DNA of 64,000 nt from the NCBI GenBank assembly GCA_905193155.1, contig CAJJNQ010000003.1:31148-95147 (forward strand), in the 5' to 3' direction. Positions 8,984 through 17,128 of the stretch are shown piece after piece. Each line of letters starts with the position of its first letter. The stretch's first letter is position 1. The stretch comes from an uncultured Christensenella sp. (GTDB taxonomy: Bacteria > Bacillota > Clostridia > Christensenellales > UBA1750). Under the pieces are notes generated by a model, which saw only the letters and a program-made list of their open reading frames with translations, ran no database searches and was not told the DNA's origin. Made by a program: the position numbers and the translations under genes.

Positions 8984-9123
8984 AGCGCGCCGCCTCCCCG
9001 TCCGCAGGGGCGCATCGCGCCGAATATCTGCACCTGCTCGCGGTCGCACAGCCGCGTGGCGGTCATGCCGTGCATTGCGCCCAGCACACCATTCCAGAAA
9101 TCCTTCCAATCAAACCGCTTCAT
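8980..9123 (-). CDS. Small 47-aa protein overlapping both ABC subunits
   Basis: Starts ATG AAG CGG inside the last 14 bases of the upstream ABC gene and ends in a TGA that overlaps the GTG start of the downstream ABC gene by 4 nt. Translation of all three is therefore probably coupled. The sequence begins MKRFDWKDFWNGVLGAMHGM, continues through TATRLCDREQVQIFGAM and ends RPCGRGGGAL. It has one amphipathic aromatic N-terminal segment, two cysteines and a glycine-rich tail. It is not a clear membrane helix. It could be a small accessory subunit or a secreted peptide precursor. Support comes from the coupled overlaps, not from any family I can name. Confidence 0.6.
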   Translation of the reverse strand: MKRFDWKDFWNGVLGAMHGMTATRLCDREQVQIFGAMRPCGRGGGAL

Positions 9124-10918
9124 CCTGTACACCCTCCTCCTGATAATACTGTGCCTGCACGCGGAACAGCGCTGCATATTTTCCGTTTTGCCGCATCAAT
9201 TCGTCATGCGTGCCGCTCTCGACGATGCGCCCGTCCTCCAGCAGAAGGATGCGGTCGCAAAAGCGCGTGGACGACAACCGATGCGAGATGAAGATCGACG
9301 TGCGCCCTTCGGAAAGCTCCGCAAAGCGTTGATAAAGGTCATATTCCGCCAGCGGGTCGAGCGCGGCGGTCGGCTCATCCAGCACGAGCACCGGTGCATC
9401 CCGGTAAATCGCCCGCGCCAGCGCCAGCCGCTGGGTCTGCCCGCCGGAAAGCTCCACGCCATTTAGATCAATGTTCTTGAGCAGCATCGCGTCCATGCCG
9501 CCGGGCAGCGATTGAATCTTCTCCCAAAGCCCCGCCATTTCCAGGCAGCGCTGCACACGGCGGCGGTCGATGCGCTCCTTCGGCTGCATGGCGACGTTCT
9601 CCGCCACTGTCATGGCAAAGACATGAACATCCTGATAGAGCGTGGTAAAGAGCTTGAACACCTCTTCCCGTTCAAGTCTTGCCAGATCGGTGCCGCCCGC
9701 CAGTATTCTTCCCTCTGTCGGCCGGTACAGCGCAGTCAGGAGCTTGACCAGTGTGCTCTTGCCCGCGCCGTTGAGTCCCACGACGGCGACCTTCTCGCCC
9801 GGCCGGATCGAAAGATTCATGTGCTCGATCACCTTTTTGCCGTCATGATAGGCAAAGCTCACGTCCTTGAATTCCAACCCCAGCGGGCGCTGCTTCGGCA
9901 AAGGGAGTATGTTCTTCTGCACATCTTTCTCCGTCACGAATTGCCGTATCAAATCGACCTTTTTCAGTTCCACCGGCAAGCGGGCGATTTCGCTGAGCAG
10001 CCGGTTGAGCAGCGTGGAAAAGCTCGCCACCGCCGCGAAATACATTGCAAAATCCGAAAGCGCCAGCTTCCCCGAAACCGTCATCGCGATCAGCACTGCG
10101 TAGACCACGCCTTCGCGCAGCAGCACGAACAGGCCGTCCGCCAACACGCGCGGCAGGTGCGCTTTTTTCAGGTTTTTTTCCAATCCGTCCGCCTTGCGGA
10201 TCAGGCCGTCAAACCGCCCGAGAATCCACCCGCGCATGCCGTAGAGCCGCTCGTCTTTGCCGAAGCTGAAATCCTGCGAAAGATTGCTCATGTAATCGAG
10301 CTGACGGCGCATATCCGCGCTTTCCGGCTGTTTTTGTTCCTCCAGCTTTGCCGCCCTGCGGTTGAGCAGGAAGCTGACCACAGCGCCCGCCGCCACGATC
10401 AGCGCCACCGCCGGATGCAGTGCGGTAAGCATCGCCGCAAGGCCGAGCAGCGAGATCAGCACGCCGACGTTGTCAAATATCTTGTGCATCACGCCCTCGA
10501 CGCCATAATCGTTGCCCCAGAAGGCTTGCCGGCTCAGCGCGATGCGCTTGAGCTCTTCCGGGTCCTCTATGCGGTCGAAGCGCATCCGCATCACCTTGGC
10601 ATTGTACACACTGCACATCTTCAGCCGCACGCTGATGACGCGCACAGAAAACATCGCCTGCGCCCAAGCCTGCCCGCCGCCCAGCGCCATGCCCGCCGCG
10701 CCCAGCATGCCTGCACCCAGCAGGATGCGGTTCAGCGCCCATTTCTGTTCCAGTCCCGCCACCAGCACCTTGGGCAGCAGCACCGACACAAACGGCAGCA
10801 GCGCGCTGCATACCGTGAAAAGCGCGAACAACACAAACACCGTCGGCTCGTATTTTTTGCAGCCGTCCAGCAAAAAGGCAAAGTTTTCCCGTAAATGCAA
10901 TCTGTTTTTCGGAGACAT
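9110..10918 (-). CDS. ABC exporter half-transporter A (permease-ATPase)
   Basis: First subunit of the exporter pair. A membrane domain of six helices (about 20-310) is followed by an ATPase with Walker A GLNGAGKST, signature LSGGQTQR, Walker B VLVLDEPTAALD and H-loop FISHRLSS. The coding frame opens at 10924 (MGMSPKN), but GGGAG is only correctly spaced for the second ATG at 10918, which I use (602 aa). It ends QDEAV, overlapping the 47-aa ORF by 14 nt. It is divergent from the Y-family polymerase with about 245 bases between them. The two half-transporters are clearly different sequences, so a heterodimer is expected. Confidence 0.92.
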   Translation of the reverse strand: MSPKNRLHLRENFAFLLDGCKKYEPTVFVLFALFTVCSALLPFVSVLLPKVLVAGLEQKWALNRILLGAGMLGAAGMALGGGQAWAQAMFSVRVISVRLKMCSVYNAKVMRMRFDRIEDPEELKRIALSRQAFWGNDYGVEGVMHKIFDNVGVLISLLGLAAMLTALHPAVALIVAAGAVVSFLLNRRAAKLEEQKQPESADMRRQLDYMSNLSQDFSFGKDERLYGMRGWILGRFDGLIRKADGLEKNLKKAHLPRVLADGLFVLLREGVVYAVLIAMTVSGKLALSDFAMYFAAVASFSTLLNRLLSEIARLPVELKKVDLIRQFVTEKDVQKNILPLPKQRPLGLEFKDVSFAYHDGKKVIEHMNLSIRPGEKVAVVGLNGAGKSTLVKLLTALYRPTEGRILAGGTDLARLEREEVFKLFTTLYQDVHVFAMTVAENVAMQPKERIDRRRVQRCLEMAGLWEKIQSLPGGMDAMLLKNIDLNGVELSGGQTQRLALARAIYRDAPVLVLDEPTAALDPLAEYDLYQRFAELSEGRTSIFISHRLSSTRFCDRILLLEDGRIVESGTHDELMRQNGKYAALFRVQAQYYQEEGVQDEAV

Positions 10919-11164
10919 ACCCATTTCTCCCAGCGAGTTCTCTCATCTGTTGAGGATATTGTAAAGCACACCTTCAATATTGTCAATAGTGAATTTCAAA
11001 TATTTCAAGTTCATGTTTTAACTTTTCTGTATATCCTCTTTAACCACCATTCAACCGCAGCCTTCACTCATTCAAAACTTCGCCTTGAACGCTTGACGAG
11101 TTTGCCCCGCCGCGTTACACTGATTAGGAGAACACATAAACGTCTTGAAGGGAGGCTGCCCGTC
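10919..11164. other. Divergent intergenic region, ABC exporter / DNA polymerase
   Basis: This AT-rich gap of about 245 bases has no convincing ORF of its own. It must carry the promoter of the exporter operon on the minus strand and contains a good plus-strand promoter at 11093-11121. I see no LexA-type palindrome. Confidence 0.6.
11093..11121 (+). promoter_or_regulatory. Promoter of Y-family polymerase gene
   Basis: TTGACG (11093-11098) and TACACT (11116-11121) with a 17-base spacer, placing transcription start about 35 bases before the ATG at 11165, which has GGGAGG upstream. Confidence 0.65.
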
Positions 11165-12688
11165 ATGGAAAAGCGCGCTTACATCGCCATTGACCTCAAA
11201 TCCTTCTATGCCTCCGTCGAGTGCATCGACCGCGGGCTGGACCCGATGCGCACGCACCTGGTCGTGGCAGACGCCAGCCGAACGGAAAAGACCATTTGCC
11301 TGGCCGTTTCGCCCTCGCTCAAGACGCTCGGCATACCGGGGCGCGCGCGGCTGTTCGAGGTCGTGCAGAAGGTGAAGCTCCACAACGCGCAGCGGCGGCG
11401 TTCCGCGCCGAAGCAGACCTTCGTCGGTTCCTCCTGGGATGCGGAGGAGCTGGCGGCACATCCCGAATGGGAGCTGAATTATCTGATCGCCCCGCCGCAA
11501 ATGGCGCGCTACATCGCCGCCAGCACGAAAATCTATGAAATCTACTTAAAATACGTCTCGCCGGACGATATTCACGTCTATTCCATCGACGAGGTATTCA
11601 TCGACGCAACGCCCTATCTCAAGACCAACGGCCTGACCGCGCGGGAATTCGCCATGCGCATCATACTGGACATACTGAACAACACCGGCATCACAGCCAC
11701 GGCGGGCATCGGCGAAAACCTCTATCTTTGCAAAATCGCCATGGACATCGGCGCCAAGCACATTCCGCCGGATCAAAACGGCGTGCGCATTGCGGAGCTT
11801 GACGAGATGGGCTATCGCAGGCAGTTCTGGTCGCACCGGCCGCTGACCGATTTCTGGCGCGTGGGCGGCGGCATTGCGCGCAAGCTGGAACGCTACGGAA
11901 TGTACACGATGGGCGATATCGCCCGCTGTTCGCTGGGCGGCCCCGGACAATATCACAACGAGGACCTGCTCTACAAGCTCTTCGGCGTCAACGCGGAGCT
12001 GCTCATCGACCACGCCTGGGGTTGGGAACCCTGCACGCTGGCGGACATCAAGGCCTACCGCCCCTCCACCAACAGCATCTGCTCCGGCCAGGTGCTGCAA
12101 GAGCCCTATCCCTTTGACAAAGCGCGGCTGGTCGTGCGGGAAATGGCCGATCTGCTGGCGTTGGATCTGGTAGACAAGCGCATCGTGACCGATCAGCTCA
12201 CGCTGGACATCGGCTACGATGTGGAAAATCTCTCCCGCCCGGAAATCCGCAGCCGTTACCGCGGTGAGATCATCACCGACCGCTATGGCCGCAAAATCCC
12301 CCGGCACGCGCACGGCACGGCCACGCTGGAGCGCCACACCTCCTCCACCCGCCGCATCGTTCAGGCTGTGACGGAAATCTTCGACCGCGTCGCCAATCCG
12401 CTTCTGCTGGTGCGCCGCTTTTCCATCTCCGCCAACCGCCTGCTCCGCGAGAGTGACGTTCCGCCTCTCTCCGCCCCCGAGCAGCTTGATCTCTTCACCG
12501 ACTATGCCGCCGAGAATGCCCGTCGTGCCGCCGACGAGGCCAAGCAGGCCCGTGAGCGCCAGATTCAGGAAGCCCTCCTCACCATCAAGCACCGCTACGG
12601 CAAAAATGCCATCCTCAAGGGCATGAACCTCGAAGACGGCGCCACCGCCCGCCAGCGCAACAGCCAGATCGGCGGGCATAAAGCATAA
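11165..12688 (+). CDS. Y-family DNA polymerase (UmuC/ImpB-MucB-SamB type)
   Basis: Translesion DNA polymerase of 507 aa. The palm begins YIAIDLKSFYASVEC, with the metal-binding aspartate and the steric-gate region. The second catalytic box is VYSIDEVFID (about residue 140). Then come ITATAGIGENLYLCKIAMD, the helix-hairpin-helix region (FWRVGGGIARKLERYGMYTMGDIA) and a little-finger domain. The C-terminal tail is basic and helical. The start is the ATG at 11165, after GGGAGG; the frame stays open upstream but without a good start. It is longer than DinB (about 350 aa), as are the UvrX/UmuC-like enzymes of Bacillota. A hairpin terminator follows directly. Its role in SOS mutagenesis or damage bypass is inferred from the family. 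Confidence 0.92.
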   Translation: MEKRAYIAIDLKSFYASVECIDRGLDPMRTHLVVADASRTEKTICLAVSPSLKTLGIPGRARLFEVVQKVKLHNAQRRRSAPKQTFVGSSWDAEELAAHPEWELNYLIAPPQMARYIAASTKIYEIYLKYVSPDDIHVYSIDEVFIDATPYLKTNGLTAREFAMRIILDILNNTGITATAGIGENLYLCKIAMDIGAKHIPPDQNGVRIAELDEMGYRRQFWSHRPLTDFWRVGGGIARKLERYGMYTMGDIARCSLGGPGQYHNEDLLYKLFGVNAELLIDHAWGWEPCTLADIKAYRPSTNSICSGQVLQEPYPFDKARLVVREMADLLALDLVDKRIVTDQLTLDIGYDVENLSRPEIRSRYRGEIITDRYGRKIPRHAHGTATLERHTSSTRRIVQAVTEIFDRVANPLLLVRRFSISANRLLRESDVPPLSAPEQLDLFTDYAAENARRAADEAKQARERQIQEALLTIKHRYGKNAILKGMNLEDGATARQRNSQIGGHKA

Positions 12689-12728
12689 AAAGGAGTTCTC
12701 TCCGCATTTTGCGAGAGAACCCCTTTTC
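12687..12728. terminator. Bidirectional terminator
   Basis: Hairpin GGAGTTCTCTC...GAGAGAACCCC with an A-run before and a T-run after. It serves the polymerase gene (plus) and probably the small membrane protein gene (minus). Confidence 0.8.
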
Positions 12729-12754
12729 TATCTCAAATTCTTTTTCAACATTTT

Positions 12755-13042
12755 TCAAAACAAGACCAGGCACAATACGCAAATCCCCACGGACACACTC
12801 AGCACCCAAACAATGCACCCAAGACAAGTCGCCGGATGTTTTGCACGCTTTATCGGACGGTTTACCGCTGCCCGAGCCCTTTGCACTTTCCCGTATGCAC
12901 CGCCTGTCACAGCATTCAGCGCCTTGCGCTTTCGCCCTGCTTTTGTCGTCGGGATTCCCGTTGCCCGGGCAACAGCCCGCTTCGCTTTTGTAATGCCCAA
13001 TGCCGTTTTCATCGAAGGCTTCCGATATCGAAACAGTTTCAT
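12755..13042 (-). CDS. Small basic protein with C-terminal membrane helix
   Basis: A 95-aa hypothetical protein. The first 70 residues are strongly basic (MKLFRYRKPSMKTALGITKAK, then KAGRKRKALNAVTGG and RAAVNRPIKRAK). A cysteine-containing hydrophobic helix closes it (CLGCIVWVLSVSVGICVLCLVLF), so it is probably tail-anchored. I start it at 13042, where GAGG lies six bases upstream. The frame extends upstream into the tRNA gene, which is an artefact. The basic N-terminal pattern recurs in uncharacterised clostridial proteins; no function is known to me. Confidence 0.65.
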   Translation of the reverse strand: MKLFRYRKPSMKTALGITKAKRAVARATGIPTTKAGRKRKALNAVTGGAYGKVQRARAAVNRPIKRAKHPATCLGCIVWVLSVSVGICVLCLVLF

Positions 13043-13104
13043 CTCGATCCTCTTCTCAAAACAAAATAAAAAGCTCTTACCTTTTGCAAGATAAAAGCTT
13101 TTCA

Positions 13105-13180
13105 TGGTGGTCCGTACTGGACTCGAACCAGTGACCCCATCGATGTGAACGATGTGCTCTACCAACTGAGCCAACGAACC
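13105..13180 (-). tRNA. tRNA-Val (anticodon CAC)
   Basis: Full cloverleaf on the minus strand. The acceptor GGTTCGT pairs with ACGGACC, the D-arm is GCTC..GAGC, and the anticodon stem CATCG/CGATG has loop TTCACAT (anticodon CAC). The T-arm contains GGTTCGAGTCC and the 3' CCA is encoded. 76 nt. Confidence 0.95.
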
Positions 13181-13237
13181 GAATCATGTCCCAATCACCG
13201 GGAACATGATATATGATACCATGGGTTACGGAATCTG

Positions 13238-14635
13238 TCAAGCATTTTTTGCAGATTCTTCAAGCGGGAAGCCCATGGCTTTTTTGCGCCGTTTGAGCCA
13301 GCCGCCAAACAGATAATACAGGATGAACAGCAGCGACGCAAGTCCCCAGGAGACGGGGTAGCTGTCCAGCACCGTCAGCAGTTCGTGGTGGTGTGGCACG
13401 ACAAAGGCCACCCAGCAGACACGCAGCAGGCAGATGCCGCCGCAGGTGATGATCATGGGCACAATGCTGTCGCCGGTGCCGCGCAGGGTGCCGGAAAGAA
13501 TCTCCACGCAGACATATAGGCACAGGAAGGGAGCCAGGTGCTGCGCGATGCGCACGCCCTGCTCAATCACCGCCGGGTCGCGGGAGAAGAGCTGCATAAC
13601 AAAGCTGCTGCCGAAATAGAACAGCGCCTCAATCAGGAAGGTCGTGCCGAAGGCCATGCACAGGCAAACGCGCGTGCTCTTGCGCATGCGGTCGTATTTC
13701 TGCGCGCCGAAGTTCTGACCCACAAAGGTGGTGATGGACACGCCGAACGCGCCGATGACCATCCAGAAGAAACCGTCAATTTTGCCGTAGGCCGTGTAGG
13801 CGGCGATGACCGTCGTACCGAAAGAGTTGACTGTGGATTGCAGAATCGCGTTGGAGATGGAATACAGCACGGACTGCATGCCCGCGGGCAGACCGATGCG
13901 GACGATGTCCTTCAACAGCTTGCCGGAAAAGCCCAACTGCCGCGGCACAAAGCGAATCGCCGTCTCGGAGCGCATCAGAGTCGCCATGACCAGCACCGCG
14001 CTGATCAGCTGGGAGAGGATCGTCGCAATGCCCACGCCCGCAACGCCGAGTTTGAGCGCCACAACGAAGGCCAGGTCCAGAATGATGTTGCAGATGCAGC
14101 TGATGATCAGGAAATAGAGCGGGCGCTTGGAATCGCCCACCGCGCGCAGAATCGACGAGCCGATGTTATAGATCAGGGACGGGATCGTGCCCGCAAAATA
14201 GATTCGCATATAGGTCGCGGAAAGCTCGATCACGTCGTCCGGGGTGCTCATCAGGGAGAGCGCCCAACGGGAGAGCGCGATGCCGACCACGGTCAGAAAC
14301 GCGCCGCAGGCCAGGCAAAGCGCCACAGCAGTGTGCACGGTTTTGCTCACGCCGCGGATGTCACCGCTGCCCCAGAACTGCGCGATGATGACCGTCGCGC
14401 CGGAGGTCAGGCCGACGAAGAAGCCCACCAGCAGGTTGATCAGCGTGCCGGCCGTGCCGCCGACGGCTGCCAGCGCCTCCGTGCCCACAAACTGACCCAC
14501 CACCACCGCATCCACGGTATTGTACATCTGCTGGAAGAAAGTTCCCAGCAAAATCGGAAAAAAGTAGAGCAGCAGCTGCTTCCAGATCACGCCTTCGGTA
14601 ATGCCGTTGCCCTTCAAATTCTCTTGTTTCGCCAC
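13238..14635 (-). CDS. MATE family efflux transporter
   Basis: Twelve-helix multidrug/toxin exporter of the MATE class, normally driven by Na+ or H+. The first helix contains LLLYFFPILLGTFFQQMYNTVDAVVVGQFVG, typical of the DinF/NorM-like clostridial group, and the duplicated half starts near GLPAGMQSVLYSISNAILQS. I take the GTG at 14635 (VAKQENLKGNG), giving 465 aa, the usual family size. The frame runs on to 15004 but that extension is basic, low-quality sequence overlapping the divergent gene. The gene ends in EESAKNA. It is a single gene, divergent from the DUF421 gene; the substrate is unknown. Confidence 0.92.
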   Translation of the reverse strand: MAKQENLKGNGITEGVIWKQLLLYFFPILLGTFFQQMYNTVDAVVVGQFVGTEALAAVGGTAGTLINLLVGFFVGLTSGATVIIAQFWGSGDIRGVSKTVHTAVALCLACGAFLTVVGIALSRWALSLMSTPDDVIELSATYMRIYFAGTIPSLIYNIGSSILRAVGDSKRPLYFLIISCICNIILDLAFVVALKLGVAGVGIATILSQLISAVLVMATLMRSETAIRFVPRQLGFSGKLLKDIVRIGLPAGMQSVLYSISNAILQSTVNSFGTTVIAAYTAYGKIDGFFWMVIGAFGVSITTFVGQNFGAQKYDRMRKSTRVCLCMAFGTTFLIEALFYFGSSFVMQLFSRDPAVIEQGVRIAQHLAPFLCLYVCVEILSGTLRGTGDSIVPMIITCGGICLLRVCWVAFVVPHHHELLTVLDSYPVSWGLASLLFILYYLFGGWLKRRKKAMGFPLEESAKNA

Positions 14636-14843
14636 GTTTTTTCCGCCCTTGCCCTTTCTGTTTGATCTGCCTGCCGGCACAGTGCGCCGCAAGCGTCCAA
14701 TCCCAATCGTATCACAAACTCTGTAGATTGTAAACACCGCTGAAAAAAACATCTCCGAAAAAAGTGAAACGTTCTGCATCAAAATCCCGCGTTTTCCACA
14801 AACTACCTGTGCAGAAAAAGCGGAACAGGAGGAATATATTCGA

Positions 14844-15563
14844 ATGCTGACGATGTTTGTGCGGGCGCTCGCGCTGTATGTGCTGGTGATTTTGCTGATG
14901 CGCCTGATGGGGAAGCGGCAAATCGGCCAGCTCCAGCCCTTTGAGCTGGTGTTCACGGTCATCATCGCGGACCTTGCAGCCACGCCCATGTCGGACGTGG
15001 GCATCCCGCTGCTCTACGGCGTGCTGCCGATGGCGGCACTGATGCTGTGCTACGCAATCTTTTCCCTGTTGGTGCTCAAATGCGAAAAGGCGCGGGAGCT
15101 GCTCTCCGGCCGTCCGACGATCCTGGTCAAGGACGGTGTGATCGACCAGAAAGCGATGGAAAAGCAGGGCTTTACGATCCCGGCGCTGATGGAGCAGGTG
15201 CGCGAGCGCGGCATCCAGAATCTGAGCGAGGTGGGCTGCGCGGTGTTGGAAATCTCCGGGCAAGTCAATGTGTTCCCCATTGCAGCCAAGCGAAATATTA
15301 CGCCGGAGGATCTGGATCTGCATCCCGCCTATGAAAACCTGCCGCTGCACCTGATCCTGGACGGCAAGCTGCAGGCTGACAGCCTGCGCAGCGCAGGGCT
15401 GAACGCAGATTGGCTGCGGCAGCAGCTCCACCGCTTCAAGCTGGGGATCGAAAACACCTATTTCTGCTCACTCGATACAGACGGCGTGATTTGCGCACAG
15501 AAGAAGCAGGAAAAGCGTGTGCACTTTGCGCAGGCGCTCAAGCCAGAAGAAGCGAGGTGGTAA
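14844..15563 (+). CDS. DUF421 (YetF-like) membrane protein
   Basis: A 239-aa membrane protein of the DUF421/YetF family. Three N-terminal helices (VRALALYVLVILLMRLMGK, then VFTVIIADLAATPM and LPMAALMLCYAIFSLLVL) precede a cytoplasmic alpha/beta domain with the family hallmarks LSGRPTILVKDG and GFTIPALMEQVRERGI. The start has AGGAGG upstream. The next gene, a DUF4363 protein, begins two bases after the stop, a pairing seen in many spore formers. The family's biochemical role is not established; a link to spore or envelope functions is suggested only by its distribution. Confidence 0.9.
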   Translation: MLTMFVRALALYVLVILLMRLMGKRQIGQLQPFELVFTVIIADLAATPMSDVGIPLLYGVLPMAALMLCYAIFSLLVLKCEKARELLSGRPTILVKDGVIDQKAMEKQGFTIPALMEQVRERGIQNLSEVGCAVLEISGQVNVFPIAAKRNITPEDLDLHPAYENLPLHLILDGKLQADSLRSAGLNADWLRQQLHRFKLGIENTYFCSLDTDGVICAQKKQEKRVHFAQALKPEEARW

Positions 15564-15564
15564 G

Positions 15565-15942
15565 ATGCGGACGAACATCGCAATGATCGTGCTGGCGCTG
15601 CTGCTGGTGGCGACGTGTTCGGTGTGCATCGACCGAATGGCGCACCGGGCGCAGGAGCTGACGTCTTGCGCGCAGGCCGCGGCAGATGCGCTGCCAAATG
15701 ATCCCGAAACCACTCGGCAGCGCCTTGCCGAGTTCGAATCCCTATGGCAAAAAACCGAGCCGCACTGGCAGTTCATCGCCATCCACGAGGATTTGGAAGA
15801 GGTCTCGTTGGCGCTGCGGGAGACGCAGGATGCACTGCTGACGGACGATCTTTCCGCCGCAAAAGCCGCCTGCGACCGCATATCCGAAGCGGTCGAAACG
15901 ATTCTGCACAAGGAGCTGCCCACGCCGGGGAATATTTTTTAG
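15565..15942 (+). CDS. DUF4363 family protein
   Basis: A 125-aa protein with one N-terminal signal/anchor helix (MRTNIAMIVLALLLVATCSV) and an all-helical domain outside the membrane. That domain has a WQKTEPHWQFIAIHEDLE core, which matches the DUF4363 pattern. The ATG at 15565 has GAGGTGG upstream, and the gap to the DUF421 stop is a single base, so the two form one transcriptional unit. An upstream extension in frame lies inside the DUF421 gene and was not used. Function unknown. Confidence 0.85.
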   Translation: MRTNIAMIVLALLLVATCSVCIDRMAHRAQELTSCAQAAADALPNDPETTRQRLAEFESLWQKTEPHWQFIAIHEDLEEVSLALRETQDALLTDDLSAAKAACDRISEAVETILHKELPTPGNIF

Positions 15943-15962
15943 CGAAACTTGACATAAAAGAA

Positions 15963-15990
15963 TTGTCTTTTTCAGCGCATCTGCTATACT
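15963..15990 (+). promoter_or_regulatory. Putative promoter of HD-domain gene
   Basis: TTGTCT (15963-15968) and TATACT (15985-15990), 16-base spacer, about 40 bases before the ATG at 16034. A better-looking TTGACA at 15949 is 30 bases from the -10 and so is probably not used with it. Confidence 0.45.
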
Positions 15991-16033
15991 GTAAAAAAAT
16001 GATGAACTTCATGTTCAGGAAAGAGGCGCGCTG

Positions 16034-16678
16034 ATGGAGTCAAAACACTTAGCGATGCTGAAGGACATTCGCCGCATGGTGGACGAGAGCGGAGTGGAAC
16101 AATTTCTGGACCCTTACCCCTTCCGCAGCCGGGCAGATCACATGTACCGCAGCTACTGCTGGGCTAAGCGAATCCTCCCCTGCCGGCCGGACGCAGACGC
16201 AGAACTGACGCTGGTGGCGACACTCTTCCATGACATCGGCGTGATTCGCGCCACGCCGGAGCGGCTCAAGGAGGGGCATGATCTGCTGGGAGCGGACATC
16301 GCCTGCGACTATCTGGTTCATCACGGTTACAGCGCCGCCTTTGCGGACACCGCCGCCGCACTGATCGCCGGTCATCAGCAGCGCGACCTGCTGCAAACCG
16401 GCCAGACCACGATCGAGCACATCATCCTGATGGAAGCGGACATGCTCGACGAGCGCGGCGCGCTGGGCATCGTTTGGGATGCAATGGCGGAGGGCTCCAA
16501 GACCGATCAATCCTACCTCTGGACACTGGAGCGCTTCAAAACCCGCAAGCTCTACCGCCGTCCCGAGCGCAACCCGATGTACACCGAGCTGGCGCGCGCC
16601 TTCTGGGCAGAAAAGCAGAAGCTGCACATGAATTTCGTGCTGGCACTCGAGCGCGATCTGGGACTGACGGACAACTGA
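16034..16678 (+). CDS. HD-domain phosphohydrolase
   Basis: A 214-aa soluble protein with an HD metal-phosphohydrolase fold. The first histidine is in SRADHMYRSYCWAKRIL, the HD pair in LVATLFHDIGVIRATPE, a further histidine in IAGHQQRDLL and the aspartate in LMEADMLDERGALGI. The motif order fits single-domain HD proteins that hydrolyse nucleotides or signalling phosphates, but no substrate is evident. The C-terminal third is helical. The start is preceded by GAGG. It sits alone between DUF4363 and a converging lipoprotein gene and is closed by a strong terminator. Confidence 0.85.
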   Translation: MESKHLAMLKDIRRMVDESGVEQFLDPYPFRSRADHMYRSYCWAKRILPCRPDADAELTLVATLFHDIGVIRATPERLKEGHDLLGADIACDYLVHHGYSAAFADTAAALIAGHQQRDLLQTGQTTIEHIILMEADMLDERGALGIVWDAMAEGSKTDQSYLWTLERFKTRKLYRRPERNPMYTELARAFWAEKQKLHMNFVLALERDLGLTDN

Positions 16679-16685
16679 AAAAAAC

Positions 16686-16733
16686 AAAAGGCGCTGTCTT
16701 TGCAGTTTCCCGGCAAAGACAACGCCTTTTTTC
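16686..16733. terminator. Bidirectional terminator
   Basis: AAAAGGCG(C/T)TGTCTTTGC stem with its complement and T-runs on both strands, between the converging HD and lipoprotein genes. Confidence 0.85.
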
Positions 16734-16735
16734 GT

Positions 16736-17068
16736 TTACTCTTTGGGCGTAAACAGCGTCCATTCCTGATCGACCAGCACGACAAGCCCGTCTTCCGTCC
16801 GAGCATAGGGCGCGCCGGTTTCGCCGAAGTTGGCCTCGCCCTCCTTTTCCGGCCATTGGCTGAGCGGCACGACGGAGGAAACCTTGCCCAGCAAAGCGCT
16901 CTCATCCACCTCACCGGGAAACTCCTCTCCCGTGGTACAATAGACCTGTCCTTCCACCATCACGGCAGGAACCAGCACATCGGGCGTGTTCGGTTCCTTT
17001 TCCGCACAGCCGCTCAGCATCAGGATCGCAGCTGCCACGCAAAGCATCTTTTGCAGCATTCGTTTCAC
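16736..17068 (-). CDS. Small putative lipoprotein
   Basis: A 110-aa lipoprotein precursor. Its signal peptide MKRMLQKMLCVAAAILMLSG ends in a lipobox LSGC, so the mature protein would be acylated on Cys21 and face outside. The mature part is acidic with a short repeat-free domain ending LVVLVDQEWTLFTPKE; no family was recognised. It starts with GTG, with GGAGG well placed. It lies downstream of the SDR operon, separated by a terminator, so it is probably transcribed separately. Confidence 0.75.
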   Translation of the reverse strand: MKRMLQKMLCVAAAILMLSGCAEKEPNTPDVLVPAVMVEGQVYCTTGEEFPGEVDESALLGKVSSVVPLSQWPEKEGEANFGETGAPYARTEDGLVVLVDQEWTLFTPKE

Positions 17069-17084
17069 ACCATCGCCTCCTTAC

Positions 17085-17120
17085 AAAAAAGGGACTTCCG
17101 TTTTGTGGAAATCCCTTAAA
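17085..17120 (-). terminator. Terminator of SDR operon
   Basis: Minus strand: AAGGGATTTCC..GGAAGTCCCTT stem followed by a T-run, directly after the stop of the first SDR gene's transcript. Confidence 0.8.
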
Positions 17121-17128
17121 ATGCGAAA

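Noticed and set aside
8980..9109. Upstream extension of ABC half-transporter B to base 9109
   Set aside because: The extension is Arg-rich out-of-family sequence overlapping a better supported small ORF, and the GTG at 8983 has an ideal site.
12755..13174. 139-aa version of the small membrane protein starting MAQLVEHIVHIDG
   Set aside because: Its first 23 residues are a translation of the tRNA-Val gene. The start at 13042 has its own ribosome binding site.
14636..15004. N-terminal extension of the MATE transporter
   Set aside because: It overlaps the divergent DUF421 gene, lacks a site and is absent from the family's normal length.
15949..15990. TTGACA with TATACT as promoter of the HD gene
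   Set aside because: The spacer is 30 bases; TTGTCT at 15963 gives a usable 16-base spacer.
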